The notes under the pieces are model-generated. The model worked only from the letters and a program-made list of their open reading frames with translations. It had not been told where the DNA came from and searched no databases. The position numbers and the translations under genes were made by a program. Below are positions 1 to 7,228 of a DNA stretch of 64,000 bases, in pieces. Position 1 is the stretch's first letter; each line of letters begins with the position of its first letter. The stretch comes from Bacteroidia bacterium (GTDB lineage: Bacteria; Bacteroidota; Bacteroidia; Bacteroidales; Azobacteroidaceae): contig BNXY01000001.1 of assembly GCA_025999935.1 (NCBI GenBank), positions 57,040 to 121,039 on the forward strand, in the 5' to 3' direction.

Positions 1-934
1 ACGGCATTTCATTGGGACGAAATAATTTTGTGATAATATTAAAATAGAACTCACCGTTGCCTTGTCCTCTCAAACCGTTGTACATTAAGCCGTTAAAATT
101 CAACATGGGGTCTCCTGCATATCTGTACATTTCGAACATAGCAGCATCTTGAAATCGTGAAACCGTTACTGCAATAAAAAACAATACAAATGGTACTGAT
201 ACAATGATTGCCAACAATTTCATTTTACGCTTTGTTTTTTGTAATATAAAGTTCTTGTATAGAAAAAACAGAAACACCAGAAATAAAAAATACATTAATA
301 TTATTCCTCTGCCTGCAAGTAGCAGATTGAACATTAATACAACAGAGCATGTGGAGTAAAAACAGAATGAACTCCATTTACTTTTTATATTTTTGGTAAA
401 ATATAGAAATGCCGACAGCGTAAGAGTGAGAGGCGCCAACGACAGTGCCAGACCAAAAAATTTAGACAACAGAGTACCGGTAAACCAAAAAATAATACCG
501 TCTGCTGTCATTTGACTGTTTCTGACATCAGCCCAATCCATACCTGAAATTTTTCCATATTCGGGTATCAGTAGCAAAATAGAATAAAAATTGAGAATTG
601 TTGCTGCTTTTACAAATAGCATCATTTTCGATTTGTCTGGAAGAATTATATTGGTAATCTTATCGCTGCGAAATGTGATAAAAGGATATAAAAACAACAT
701 AAGTACAGTATAGAGATATACAAACGGCTCAACCGAAATACGAGCAGCACCTGAATTGCTCATGATAAAACCCGGCTGATTGTAAAACCCTACACTACTC
801 CATGCCGAAAACACAAACAAACTTAACAGAAATGTACCTGTATTGAATGTTTTGTATCTGCGCAAGAAGTAAAGTAAGGTCAATGTATAAACGATTGCAT
901 TGCCTATCAATATTTCGTTTGAATCTATTGACAT
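1..934 (-). CDS. O-antigen polymerase-like membrane protein (Wzy-like), partial
   Basis: The reading frame opens at an ATG at 934 and stays open to the left edge of the window, so about 311 residues are seen and the C-terminus is missing. It encodes a very hydrophobic protein with at least six predicted membrane segments and short polar loops, the usual look of an oligosaccharide repeat-unit polymerase. The start lies 2 bp after the stop of the nitroreductase-like gene, and the whole block (flippase, acetyltransferase, nitroreductase, this gene) is co-directional, so it is probably the polymerase of the exopolysaccharide locus. The family assignment rests on topology and context, because polymerases of this class share little sequence. 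It could also be another multi-pass membrane protein of the locus. Confidence 0.6.
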   Translation of the reverse strand, partial: MSIDSNEILIGNAIVYTLTLLYFLRRYKTFNTGTFLLSLFVFSAWSSVGFYNQPGFIMSNSGAARISVEPFVYLYTVLMLFLYPFITFRSDKITNIILPDKSKMMLFVKAATILNFYSILLLIPEYGKISGMDWADVRNSQMTADGIIFWFTGTLLSKFFGLALSLAPLTLTLSAFLYFTKNIKSKWSSFCFYSTCSVVLMFNLLLAGRGIILMYFLFLVFLFFLYKNFILQKTKRKMKLLAIIVSVPFVLFFIAVTVSRFQDAAMFEMYRYAGDPMLNFNGLMYNGLRGQGNGEFYFNIITKLFRPNEMP

Positions 935-936
935 TT

Positions 937-1812
937 TTATTTCTTCCTGATTTGTTTTATATTAATCCTGATAGGTTTCTGTGGCAACACATTCGGCTTT
1001 CCCGCTGCAATAAAAATAACAATTTTTTCGTATTTCGGAATATCCAAAATATTTTTCACTTTGCTCTGTTCTGTCAATGATGCGTGTTGCATATTAAGGC
1101 ATACGCATGAAATATTATTTACCGTACAGGCTAAAAGAAAATTCTCTACGCTTAACGAAGCATCTATATAGGGCAAAAACCTGTCCTCTATTCCGTATGC
1201 TCTAACATCCGCCGTAATACAAATCAAATAGGGTATATTCCCGCTAAAACCTGTTGCTCCTGCAATATTCTTAGTCAATAGACTAATTTTTTCTTGTCTA
1301 TTTTCAATATAATATCTCACAGTTTGTCTGCAACAACCGGAAGGCGCATCTGAAGCAATTTCAACTATTTCATTCCAAATATCGTCATCAATTACTTCAT
1401 TAGTAAAACTTCTACAAGAAATTCTTGATTTTATAATATGATAAAATTGTTTTTTTTCTTCATTGGTAAATGAATGTGTCAAATTTGTGTCTCGGAAAAC
1501 AAAACCTGTCTGTTGAGCATTTTCATAATTTTCAATTACATCCGCAGTCCATTTATATGCTTTATCATTTAATATATATCTATTTGTTATTTTGTTTTGC
1601 AATGCTTTACATTTTTGATACACTGCTTTTCCGTGTCCTTTTTCAAAAGGAACAATATGCAAGCCTTTGTCTAAAATATGGACATTAGTCCGTAAATAAG
1701 AAAAGATTACCTCTTGCTCATTATCATAATTTTTTGTAAATAATTTATAATAAGCAAGGTCATCTAAAATAATCTTAATCACTCTTTTTATATATCTTAA
1801 TTTTTGCAACAT
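937..1812 (-). CDS. Nitroreductase-family protein of the exopolysaccharide locus
   Basis: This 291-residue protein has a roughly 130-residue N-terminal part followed by a nitroreductase-like flavoprotein core. The core opens with the family's S-R-x-S-C-R-x-F pattern near residue 130, followed by an APSGCCRQ segment near 155, where the family normally has APSxxNxQ and binds FMN. The C-terminal part carries the AGKP segment common in the fold. Nitroreductase-like genes of this length occur in capsule and O-antigen clusters of Bacteroidales, where their role is not established. The gene sits between an acetyltransferase and a Wzy-like gene with gaps of 11 and 2 bp, consistent with one transcript. 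The FMN-contact residue deviates from the usual Asn, so redox activity is uncertain. Confidence 0.7.
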   Translation of the reverse strand: MLQKLRYIKRVIKIILDDLAYYKLFTKNYDNEQEVIFSYLRTNVHILDKGLHIVPFEKGHGKAVYQKCKALQNKITNRYILNDKAYKWTADVIENYENAQQTGFVFRDTNLTHSFTNEEKKQFYHIIKSRISCRSFTNEVIDDDIWNEIVEIASDAPSGCCRQTVRYYIENRQEKISLLTKNIAGATGFSGNIPYLICITADVRAYGIEDRFLPYIDASLSVENFLLACTVNNISCVCLNMQHASLTEQSKVKNILDIPKYEKIVIFIAAGKPNVLPQKPIRINIKQIRKK

Positions 1813-1823
1813 AATCCTCTGTA

Positions 1824-2387
1824 TTAAACAATATGAAGTTTATAATATGGAACATATTTGTATTCTTTATTTTCTCTTTGCCCAATAACTTTTGCAGGAA
1901 TGCCACCAACGACAGTAAAAGGCGGCACATCTTTGGTTACCACAGAACCCGAAGCTACAACGGCATACTCTCCTATGGTTACTCCCGGTATAATTATCGC
2001 TCTTGAACAAATCCATGCATACTCTTTAATAACTACGCTATCGCCAACCGTTTTAAAATTCACATCATTATAGTCATGGTGTAAAGTCCATATCATTGCT
2101 TCTGCCGCGACAGTTACATTGTTTTTAATAACCAACCCTTTTCGCGCATCCAATCTAACTCTTGGCCCTATAGAGCAACCATCTTGAATGATTAGACCAC
2201 GGGGATTTCTGATTTCAAAACCCGCAAACATAGATGCTTTTCCTATTTTAGCCCCCAAAAATCGTAATAAAAACATTCGCACCGTTTGAGAGGGAAAATT
2301 AGCAATAAAAGAATTGAGAATCCACCATTCTATTGAAGTTTTCCAAATAATTACCTCTCTTTTTAATTTGTTTTTTATTTTTGTCAT
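1824..2387 (-). CDS. Hexapeptide-repeat acetyltransferase (WcaF/CysE-like)
   Basis: This 187-residue protein carries left-handed beta-helix hexapeptide repeats, visible as repeated I/V-G-x-x-x-x blocks from about residue 50 to 165. They include the end-of-helix segment G-x-x-A-x-V-x-A-x-S-V-V-T-K-D-V-P, typical of acetyl-CoA-dependent sugar O-acetyltransferases. The catalytic-type histidine is seen in the WTLHHDY segment near residue 103. It most likely acetylates a sugar of the exported polysaccharide in the cytoplasm before flipping. The ATG at 2387 follows the flippase stop (2391) by 3 bp, so the two genes are probably translationally coupled. Confidence 0.85.
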   Translation of the reverse strand: MTKIKNKLKREVIIWKTSIEWWILNSFIANFPSQTVRMFLLRFLGAKIGKASMFAGFEIRNPRGLIIQDGCSIGPRVRLDARKGLVIKNNVTVAAEAMIWTLHHDYNDVNFKTVGDSVVIKEYAWICSRAIIIPGVTIGEYAVVASGSVVTKDVPPFTVVGGIPAKVIGQRENKEYKYVPYYKLHIV

Positions 2388-2390
2388 TTT

Positions 2391-3944
2391 TTATTCCTCT
2401 ATATTTTTTAATCTTTTTTGTTTGTCAAATTTTCTAACCATCGAATTTATCAATAACTTCTCATCTTTACATAATCCAAACAGATATATTCCTGTACACA
2501 GGATAATTACCGATACTGTAATTGTCAATAAAAATCTGAAATCTGAATGTATAAAATAAACAATAAAAAAACATACCACCACAGAAAGTGTTACAGGTAT
2601 TATTTCTTTAAGAAAAACTCGATTAAAATACTCTCTAATAGATAGATTTGCTATTTTTTTTGCAAAAAATAACCGAAAGGAACAGGCTAAAAACTCAATA
2701 CACACAAAACTAACCAATACTGAATAGGCAGATAATCCATTTTTTAATAAAATGTATGCTACGGGTACATTGAACAACCATATAGAACCTACTACAATTT
2801 GATATATTTTTATTTTTCCTGTCGCTTGAACTGTAGACGGCAAACCTATCGTCAGTTGATTAACCAATGTTCCGATTAGTATCAACGAACAAAATACAGT
2901 GGCGTAGTCCGGTACGTTTTTGAGCCACAATTTTAAAATCGCAGGCATTTCAAAGAGACAAGGAATAGCAATAACCGCCAACAAAAAAAATCCAAATTTA
3001 CTTGCCATCATAGATAAGCGCAACATCCGTTGACGATCGCCCATTCCTTCGCTTTTCATAATTTGTGGATTCAAAGCGCGTAACATAGTTGCAGAGAAAA
3101 AATTCATCTGTCCTGCTATTTGGTTGGCAATGCCATAAGCTGCGTTCACTATCGTACCAAAGAAAATATTCAACAAAACGGCTATACCTTGTGTGCGTCC
3201 AACACTACCCAACGCACCAAAAAGATTCCAACTGGAAAAAGATGCCAATTCTTTCATCAATGGCTTATCCATCTGGTAATCTTTTACCGAACATTCCCGA
3301 TATTTTTTTAAACAATAAGTGGCGTATAATAAAAAAGAAATAATACTTAATCCGGCCATCAATGAGCCATATACCATCAATCGTTCTGTTTGAATAAAAT
3401 AGGCCAAAGAGATTGCAATTGCCAACTTTAAAATGGATTCTATAATATTTACCACAGCAATCCACAGCATATTTTCGTGTGCATTGAGCGAGGCGGTAAA
3501 AGGCACGGAAATAATGGTAAAGAATATCGATGCTGCCATAAAATAATAGACCGCTTTAGCTGTGGAAATCCTGTCGATGGGGATATTCAAGAATCCGTTA
3601 AACAGAAATGGCGAAAGGGCAAATAATGCAACAGCAATAATTAATCCAATCCCAATATGCAAAATCCAACTATTGGTAAAGATTTTTTTCTGCGTCTCAA
3701 AATCACCCTTTCCTTGATGAAACGAGAGATAGCGCTGTGTAGAAACCGTCATAGCAACATTCAAAAACGAGAGCATTGCAATTACGCCGGCAATTAAATC
3801 AAATATTCCATAATCAGAAGCGCCCAGTGTATTTAATACCAAACGTGTTGAATACAGCGTAATACCCATTGTTATCAGCATTTTGGCATATAATACGCCG
3901 GTATTGAATACTACCTTACTTGATGCAGATGTCGGTTGTTTCAT
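2391..3944 (-). CDS. wzx: Polysaccharide flippase, Wzx/MATE-like
   Basis: This roughly 517-residue inner-membrane protein has about 12-14 hydrophobic segments spread evenly along its length and the N-terminal STRLVLNTLGASDYGIFDL segment typical of MurJ/Wzx polysaccharide transporters. It would flip lipid-linked repeat units to the periplasm for the downstream Wzy-like polymerase. A longer frame begins at a TTG at 3971, but I prefer the ATG at 3944, because the TTG lies inside a palindromic repeat element. The gene is the first of the left part of the exopolysaccharide locus. Upstream lies a 590 bp gene-free stretch of palindromes and then the accessory island, so this half of the locus is physically separated from ugd and wzc. 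Confidence 0.88.
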   Translation of the reverse strand: MKQPTSASSKVVFNTGVLYAKMLITMGITLYSTRLVLNTLGASDYGIFDLIAGVIAMLSFLNVAMTVSTQRYLSFHQGKGDFETQKKIFTNSWILHIGIGLIIAVALFALSPFLFNGFLNIPIDRISTAKAVYYFMAASIFFTIISVPFTASLNAHENMLWIAVVNIIESILKLAIAISLAYFIQTERLMVYGSLMAGLSIISFLLYATYCLKKYRECSVKDYQMDKPLMKELASFSSWNLFGALGSVGRTQGIAVLLNIFFGTIVNAAYGIANQIAGQMNFFSATMLRALNPQIMKSEGMGDRQRMLRLSMMASKFGFFLLAVIAIPCLFEMPAILKLWLKNVPDYATVFCSLILIGTLVNQLTIGLPSTVQATGKIKIYQIVVGSIWLFNVPVAYILLKNGLSAYSVLVSFVCIEFLACSFRLFFAKKIANLSIREYFNRVFLKEIIPVTLSVVVCFFIVYFIHSDFRFLLTITVSVIILCTGIYLFGLCKDEKLLINSMVRKFDKQKRLKNIEE

Positions 3945-4534
3945 TAAATTATTTTTAGTTCTTTTGTTCAACCCGCTTCGAGGTTGACGGTAAAGGAGGA
4001 ATATCGTTTTTCTACCGAGCGATAATCCCTAACGGGATTGCTGCCAAGGCGTAAGCAGTTATTTTTGTTTAGTTCTGAGGGATTTATTTTAGTCAATATC
4101 CCCTCAATTCTTTTTTATAATTGTCCGGAGGACATTCATATCAATAGAAACAATGATACATACCAACACCTGATACACAATGCTTTTCAATGTGAAACCT
4201 CTACGAGATTTTGGTGTACGGGGGATGATTCGTTTTCTATTTTCTATTGATATGTATTCCCTATGGGAATCTGCAAAAAATCCGGGCAAGAAACAAAGTT
4301 TCTCACAACTATATCTAATTTATATCTTTATCTGTAAATGAAAGTACTGTAAACTTGGAAAGCAAATAACGAACAATTTTTTTTATTTCATTGTTAGACT
4401 TTTTTTTCTGAAAAATGGAAACTAATTGAGCAATGCTCAACTTTACTTTTAATCCAATTTATTGATTTACTTTCAAAAATTCACAGGGAGTCATTACGGC
4501 TATTTTAGCATATCTATAATCTTTTTCTCTACTC
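3945..4534. repeat. Gene-free cluster of REP-like small palindromes
   Basis: No credible gene is present here. The stretch holds a run of short hairpins, each with a 5-7 bp stem and a 3-5 nt loop: CAACCCGCTTCGAGGTTG (3969-3986), AATCCCTAACGGGATT (4024-4039), an imperfect TGAGGG/CCCTCA pair (4076-4107), TTGTCCGGAGGACAT (4121-4135), AACCTCTACGAGATT (4197-4211), ATTCCCTATGGGAAT (4255-4269) and AGAAACAAAGTTTCT (4289-4303). Two 14 bp arms (4137-4150 and 4241-4254) form a perfect inverted repeat around 90 bp. This is the appearance of a REP/BIME-like interspersed element cluster. It separates the wzx half of the polysaccharide locus from the accessory island. The part from 4310 to 4534 is AT-rich and shows nothing I can identify. 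Confidence 0.65.
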
Positions 4535-4780
4535 TTAATCTTTATCAATCAGCCTTATTTGTGCAGGCAGTAAAGTATCAATATTCACAAAACCGGAATA
4601 ATCCTTTTTATTGTTCGTAATAAAATAAAGACAGTTATATTTTCTGCTTATCACATACTGAATATTGTCTTCCATATCGGCGTACTCTATTTCCAAACAT
4701 TTTTTATCACTTGCCTTATCCGACCAAGCACCTATCAACACGTTAGTATCAACGAAGATATTATTCGGATTTGTTTTCAT
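4535..4780 (-). pseudogene. PIN-domain (VapC-like) toxin with an internal deletion
   Basis: The product is about 81 residues, against roughly 130-150 for intact PIN toxins. The N-terminus keeps the first acidic motif (IFVDTNVLIGA, near residues 8-18). It then jumps directly to the C-terminal half with the second acidic segment (YADMEDNIQYVISRK) and the FITNNKKDY motif. The roughly 60-residue middle of the domain is missing, with the reading frame kept. A PIN fold needs that segment, so the toxin is probably dead. The ATG at 4780 is preferred over a TTG at 4786. It follows the stop of the upstream antitoxin-like gene by 2 bp, the standard arrangement of an antitoxin-toxin pair. Confidence 0.75.
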
Positions 4781-4782
4781 TC

Positions 4783-4986
4783 TCAAAGAATGATTTGTTT
4801 GAATTTTTCAAGTTCATTTTCGGCAAGCAGATCTAAATTTTGGCCTATCCATCTTTTAATGGATGAAGTTATTAAATCGTCGTATTTCAAGCCCGCTTTT
4901 TTTAGCATGAGATTTAACAAATCTTGTTGCAAAATTTCAGGTTCTTTTTTTGTCGTTTTCCGGATTTGTTTCATTGTTGTTGTCAT
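4783..4986 (-). CDS. Antitoxin-like small protein upstream of the PIN remnant
   Basis: This 67-residue protein is rich in Lys, Leu and Ile, with a basic N-terminus and a predicted helical C-terminal half ending in LAENELEKFKQIIL. It looks like the small antitoxins that precede PIN-domain toxins in Bacteroidales. It has a clean ATG at 4986 and lies directly downstream of promoter repeat R1, whose TACCTTTG box is about 20 bp from the start codon. With its toxin internally deleted it is now probably an orphan antitoxin. Family membership is inferred from size and gene order and I do not see a diagnostic motif. Confidence 0.6.
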   Translation of the reverse strand: MTTTMKQIRKTTKKEPEILQQDLLNLMLKKAGLKYDDLITSSIKRWIGQNLDLLAENELEKFKQIIL

Positions 4987-5005
4987 AGCTTTATCAATTT
5001 ACATT

Positions 5006-5080
5006 GCAAAGGTAATTATTTTCTTACGTTAAAGCAAAATTGTTTCAAAAATTTTGCTTCTATTTCTTTATTCAATCCCC
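5006..5080 (-). promoter_or_regulatory. Leader repeat R1 with promoter, reads into 4986
   Basis: This is one of four copies of a conserved leader. On the minus strand it reads GATTGAATAAAGAAATAGAAG, then a GCAAAATT...AATTTTGC inverted repeat, then the promoter TTTG-(20 nt)-TACCTTTG; the -7 box occupies 5007-5014. This matches the Bacteroidetes primary-sigma consensus TTTG-N19-21-TAnnTTTG. It fires into the antitoxin-like gene at 4986. The same block recurs at 7058-7163, 8693-8819 and 9892-9988. Confidence 0.8.
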
Positions 5081-5109
5081 GCCGCCTCAATGTTGATGGT
5101 GTATATATA

Positions 5110-5161
5110 CTACGCATTATTTAATTCATTAATGGTTAGGTCACCATACAGTTTACCCGGA
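5110..5161 (-). pseudogene. Short fragment of an AlbA_2/ATPase-like gene
   Basis: On the minus strand this stretch reads NPGKLYGDLTINELNNA and then a stop. It repeats the FYNPGKLYGDLTIEDLK segment of the neighbouring AlbA_2 pseudogene (5737-5775), with about 80% nucleotide identity over 35 bp. It abuts the stop codon of that pseudogene (5162-5164), so it is a recombination scar left by a second paralogue, not part of the same gene. No function is expected. Confidence 0.6.
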
Positions 5162-5332
5162 TTACAAAATTATCCATTTCCCCTCTTTTCTGCCGCCTTC
5201 TCGTGTTATTTGATTTTGCTTTTTCAACTTTTCAATTTGTCGTTGTATTGTTCTAAAAGGCGTATTTAACTGCTCTGATAATTCTTTAGTAGTAATATTT
5301 GGCGTATTTTCTATCAGTATTAATATTTCTTT

Positions 5333-5356
5333 TACGCCATCTTTTACGCCATCTTT
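5333..5356 (-). repeat. 12-bp tandem repeat in the AlbA_2 linker
   Basis: Two in-frame copies of a 12 bp unit encode DGVK-DGVK just before the winged helix of the AlbA_2 pseudogene. The intact paralogue at 7229-8689 has the same kind of 12 bp repeat (TPPV, four copies) at the equivalent linker. The MITE is inserted directly beside this repeat. Confidence 0.75.
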
Positions 5357-5530
5357 TAAACCCTAACTTCGCTCAATTTAGGTAGTCTATCGGATTATAT
5401 AATTGATATTAAATGTGTTATACGTTTTGTAAGCACCCTAACAATAGGTAGTCTATATTTTTGTTATGTCTGTGTAAATAAACATATTATGCAATAGACT
5501 ACCTAAAACATAGCGGAGTTAGGGTTTAAA
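5355..5530. mobile_element. 164-bp MITE with terminal inverted repeats and TTTAAA target duplication
   Basis: The ends CCCTAACTTCGCTC (from 5361) and its near-complement at 5511-5524 begin long terminal inverted repeats of about 30 bp, both running on to TTTAGGTAGTCTAT. Each end is flanked by TTTAAA (5355-5360 and 5525-5530). There is no open reading frame inside, so it is non-autonomous. A third, partial arm (CACCCTAACAATAGGTAGTCTAT region, 5435-5457) sits in direct orientation in the middle, suggesting a rearranged or nested copy. Deleting the element plus one TTTAAA rejoins the interrupted gene as ...QKTTLKDGVKDGVK... in frame, which strongly supports a recent insertion. The mobilising transposase is not in the window. 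Confidence 0.88.
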
Positions 5531-6506
5531 GTCGTTTTTTGTTGTGTATAACAAACAGTCGCCAAAAAGCCGTTGGGAATTTCCTCACATACGAGTTTCA
5601 TTGTCGGATACTTGTCAAGTTCTTTGCGAATACGACGAAAACCACTACCGTATTTTTCAATGTCGCCGGTAAGATAAAATGCTTCGGCAATCAATTTGTT
5701 TCGCGCATTTGCCTGATATTTATCGGTTTTCAAATCTTCAATGGTTAGGTCTCCATACAATTTACCCGGATTATAGAATGTTATATAATTGTCAAATACC
5801 TTGATTTGCACATCAATCGGACTTAAATAATCGCGGTGTATCAAACAATTTAAAATCAACTCGCGAATCGCGGGCAATGGGTATTCAGGAATTTCAGTGC
5901 GTTGCGTGGTAATTCCGGTAATTTCAAACGCCACTTTCATTTGAGAGTGCAGATATTTTTGCGTTTCTTCCACTGCATCAAATAGCGTTAGGCGTAACAT
6001 TCTTTTGGCGTTCCTTCCAAACTGAAACGCCCAACAGAATTTACTTTATCGGTAAATTTTTGTATCTTTTTTTCGTCCAAATCGGAATACGAATAGCCCT
6101 TGGCAGTATAAGCATCCCACGAATACTGCATCGACTGCATATACACATCGGCGATTTCCGTAACCGACAGCAAATGGTTGGAATTTTTAACTCGCTTATA
6201 GTATTTTCCGCGACAAGACACTGGTTTTACCGGATATTCCTGAATGCGAAATTCCACGACTTTAGTGCCTTGGTAATCTATTTCGTCTACATCCGGAATA
6301 ATCTGCGGTTGTGTTTTGTTTTTTATATCATTTACCCAATTTTGCAAACTTTCGTTTCCAATCGTAAAATTCTTGACAGGCTTTCCTGAATCATCTACGC
6401 CAACCAATACTTTTCCTCCTTTTGCATTGGCAAAAGCAACCAAAGTTTCAACGACATCTTCATTGAATTTTGGCTTAAATTCTGTGTATTGGTTTTCTTT
6501 AATCAT

Positions 6507-6866
6507 TCTCAACTTTATTTACAATGGCTGACAAATTTCATCGCTGCAATATCTTTCAGGCTTGCCATACGGTCGCTTTTTTAAAAGTACCAGTTCTTTA
6601 TTCAATCTCCGCTTTGGACATAGCTACATTCATTAATGTAAATACGCTATTTGTTTCAAGGCTATCAAGTTTTTATACATTTGCCTTGATGGTTTATTGC
6701 AGTCCGTTAATGTAACAAACGAAAAATGATTTTTCTCATAAAACTTCAACGTATCAATAGTATCAATATTGTTTAAGGCATCAACAGTAATAAATTGACA
6801 ACCTGACAAGAATGTTGTTGAAGAAAGATACCTGAGATAGGTTTTGGCATCATACTGTCTATAAGT
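6507..6866 (-). pseudogene. Remnants of a GNAT-type toxin and a second small gene
   Basis: On the minus strand, 6866-6650 reads as the C-terminal part of a GNAT acetyltransferase of the toxin type (GCQFITVDALNN, then LKFYEKNHFSFV), ending at a stop near 6649. Its start and acetyl-CoA loop are missing. Further on, 6594-6627 repeats the 3' boundary of leader R3 (TTTATTCAATCT and a GGACATAG end), and 6525-6580 contains a short MASLKDIAAMKF segment, which resembles the DIAAMK signature of AbiEii-type nucleotidyltransferases. None of these pieces can form a working protein. The upstream gene at 6867-7052 is the likely cognate antitoxin of the GNAT remnant. Confidence 0.6.
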
Positions 6867-7052
6867 TTAGTAGAATACGCCATTTGAAGCCAAAACCATT
6901 TTTTTATAATCTGCTTCCATTTTCTTCAATGCTTTCTTTTCCTTAATTATCTCCGAGGGAGAAAGCGTAGGCATTAAAGATTCCCAAAGATTTTTTTTAA
7001 ATCTCTTCACATCTTCTCCTCTTATAATCGGCGTTTTTTCTATTGGACGTGC
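6867..7052 (-). CDS. Antitoxin-like protein preceding the GNAT toxin remnant
   Basis: The frame is open from 7112, but I place the start at the ATG at 7052 (MARPIEKTPIIRGEDVKRF), because the upstream 20 residues lie inside the promoter repeat R2. The resulting protein is about 61 residues, basic and charged, with a helical Lys-rich second half. Small proteins beginning MARPI-x-x-TP are found upstream of GNAT-family toxins in Bacteroidales, which fits the GNAT remnant immediately downstream. It is probably an orphan antitoxin, since its partner is deleted. Confidence 0.6.
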   Translation of the reverse strand, partial: ARPIEKTPIIRGEDVKRFKKNLWESLMPTLSPSEIIKEKKALKKMEADYKKMVLASNGVFY

Positions 7053-7057
7053 CATTT

Positions 7058-7163
7058 TGTTTTTCCCTTTAATTGAGTTAATACTACAAAGGTAAATAAT
7101 TTTCTTACGCAACTACAAAATTGTTTCAAAAATTTTGCTTCTATTTCTTTATATTCAATCCCC
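7058..7163 (-). promoter_or_regulatory. Leader repeat R2 with promoter, reads into 7052
   Basis: This is the second copy of the conserved leader. It holds the minus-strand promoter TTTG-(21 nt)-TACCTTTG with the -7 box at 7087-7094, the GCAAAATT-type inverted-repeat region and the GGGGATTGAATA boundary. After the promoter comes the shared AGTATTAACTCAATTAAAGG segment, also present in R3 and R4. It drives the antitoxin-like gene starting at 7052. Confidence 0.82.
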
Positions 7164-7228
7164 GTCTCGGCGTAGTGGCACGAAATATTTTATCTAAACC
7201 AATTTTCGATTTTCATATTGCCAATAAT

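Larger units (their letters stand above)
5162..6506 (-). pseudogene. AlbA_2-type ATP-binding protein (Schlafen-like), broken by deletion, frameshift and a MITE
   Basis: Three pieces of one gene lie in order. From 6506 to 5988 is the N-terminal AlbA_2 domain (EFKPKFNEDVVETLVAFANAKGG, with the VGVDD segment), ending at TPKECYA. From about 6000 to 5531, in another frame, is the GHKL-ATPase-like part (LRELILNCLIHRDY type segment, then YGSGFRRI). From 5354 to 5162 is a C-terminal winged helix. About 55 residues are missing between pieces one and two. Between pieces two and three sits a 164 bp MITE, and removing it with one copy of the flanking TTTAAA restores the frame exactly. Intact relatives are around 450-490 residues and are described as putative DNA-binding regulators. 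The first ATG (6506) is preferred over a TTG at 6512. Confidence 0.85.

Noticed and set aside
4137..4254. Invertible capsule promoter, as a firm call.
   Set aside because: The arms are perfect, but no TAnnTTTG promoter lies inside and no invertase gene is nearby. Kept only as a possibility.
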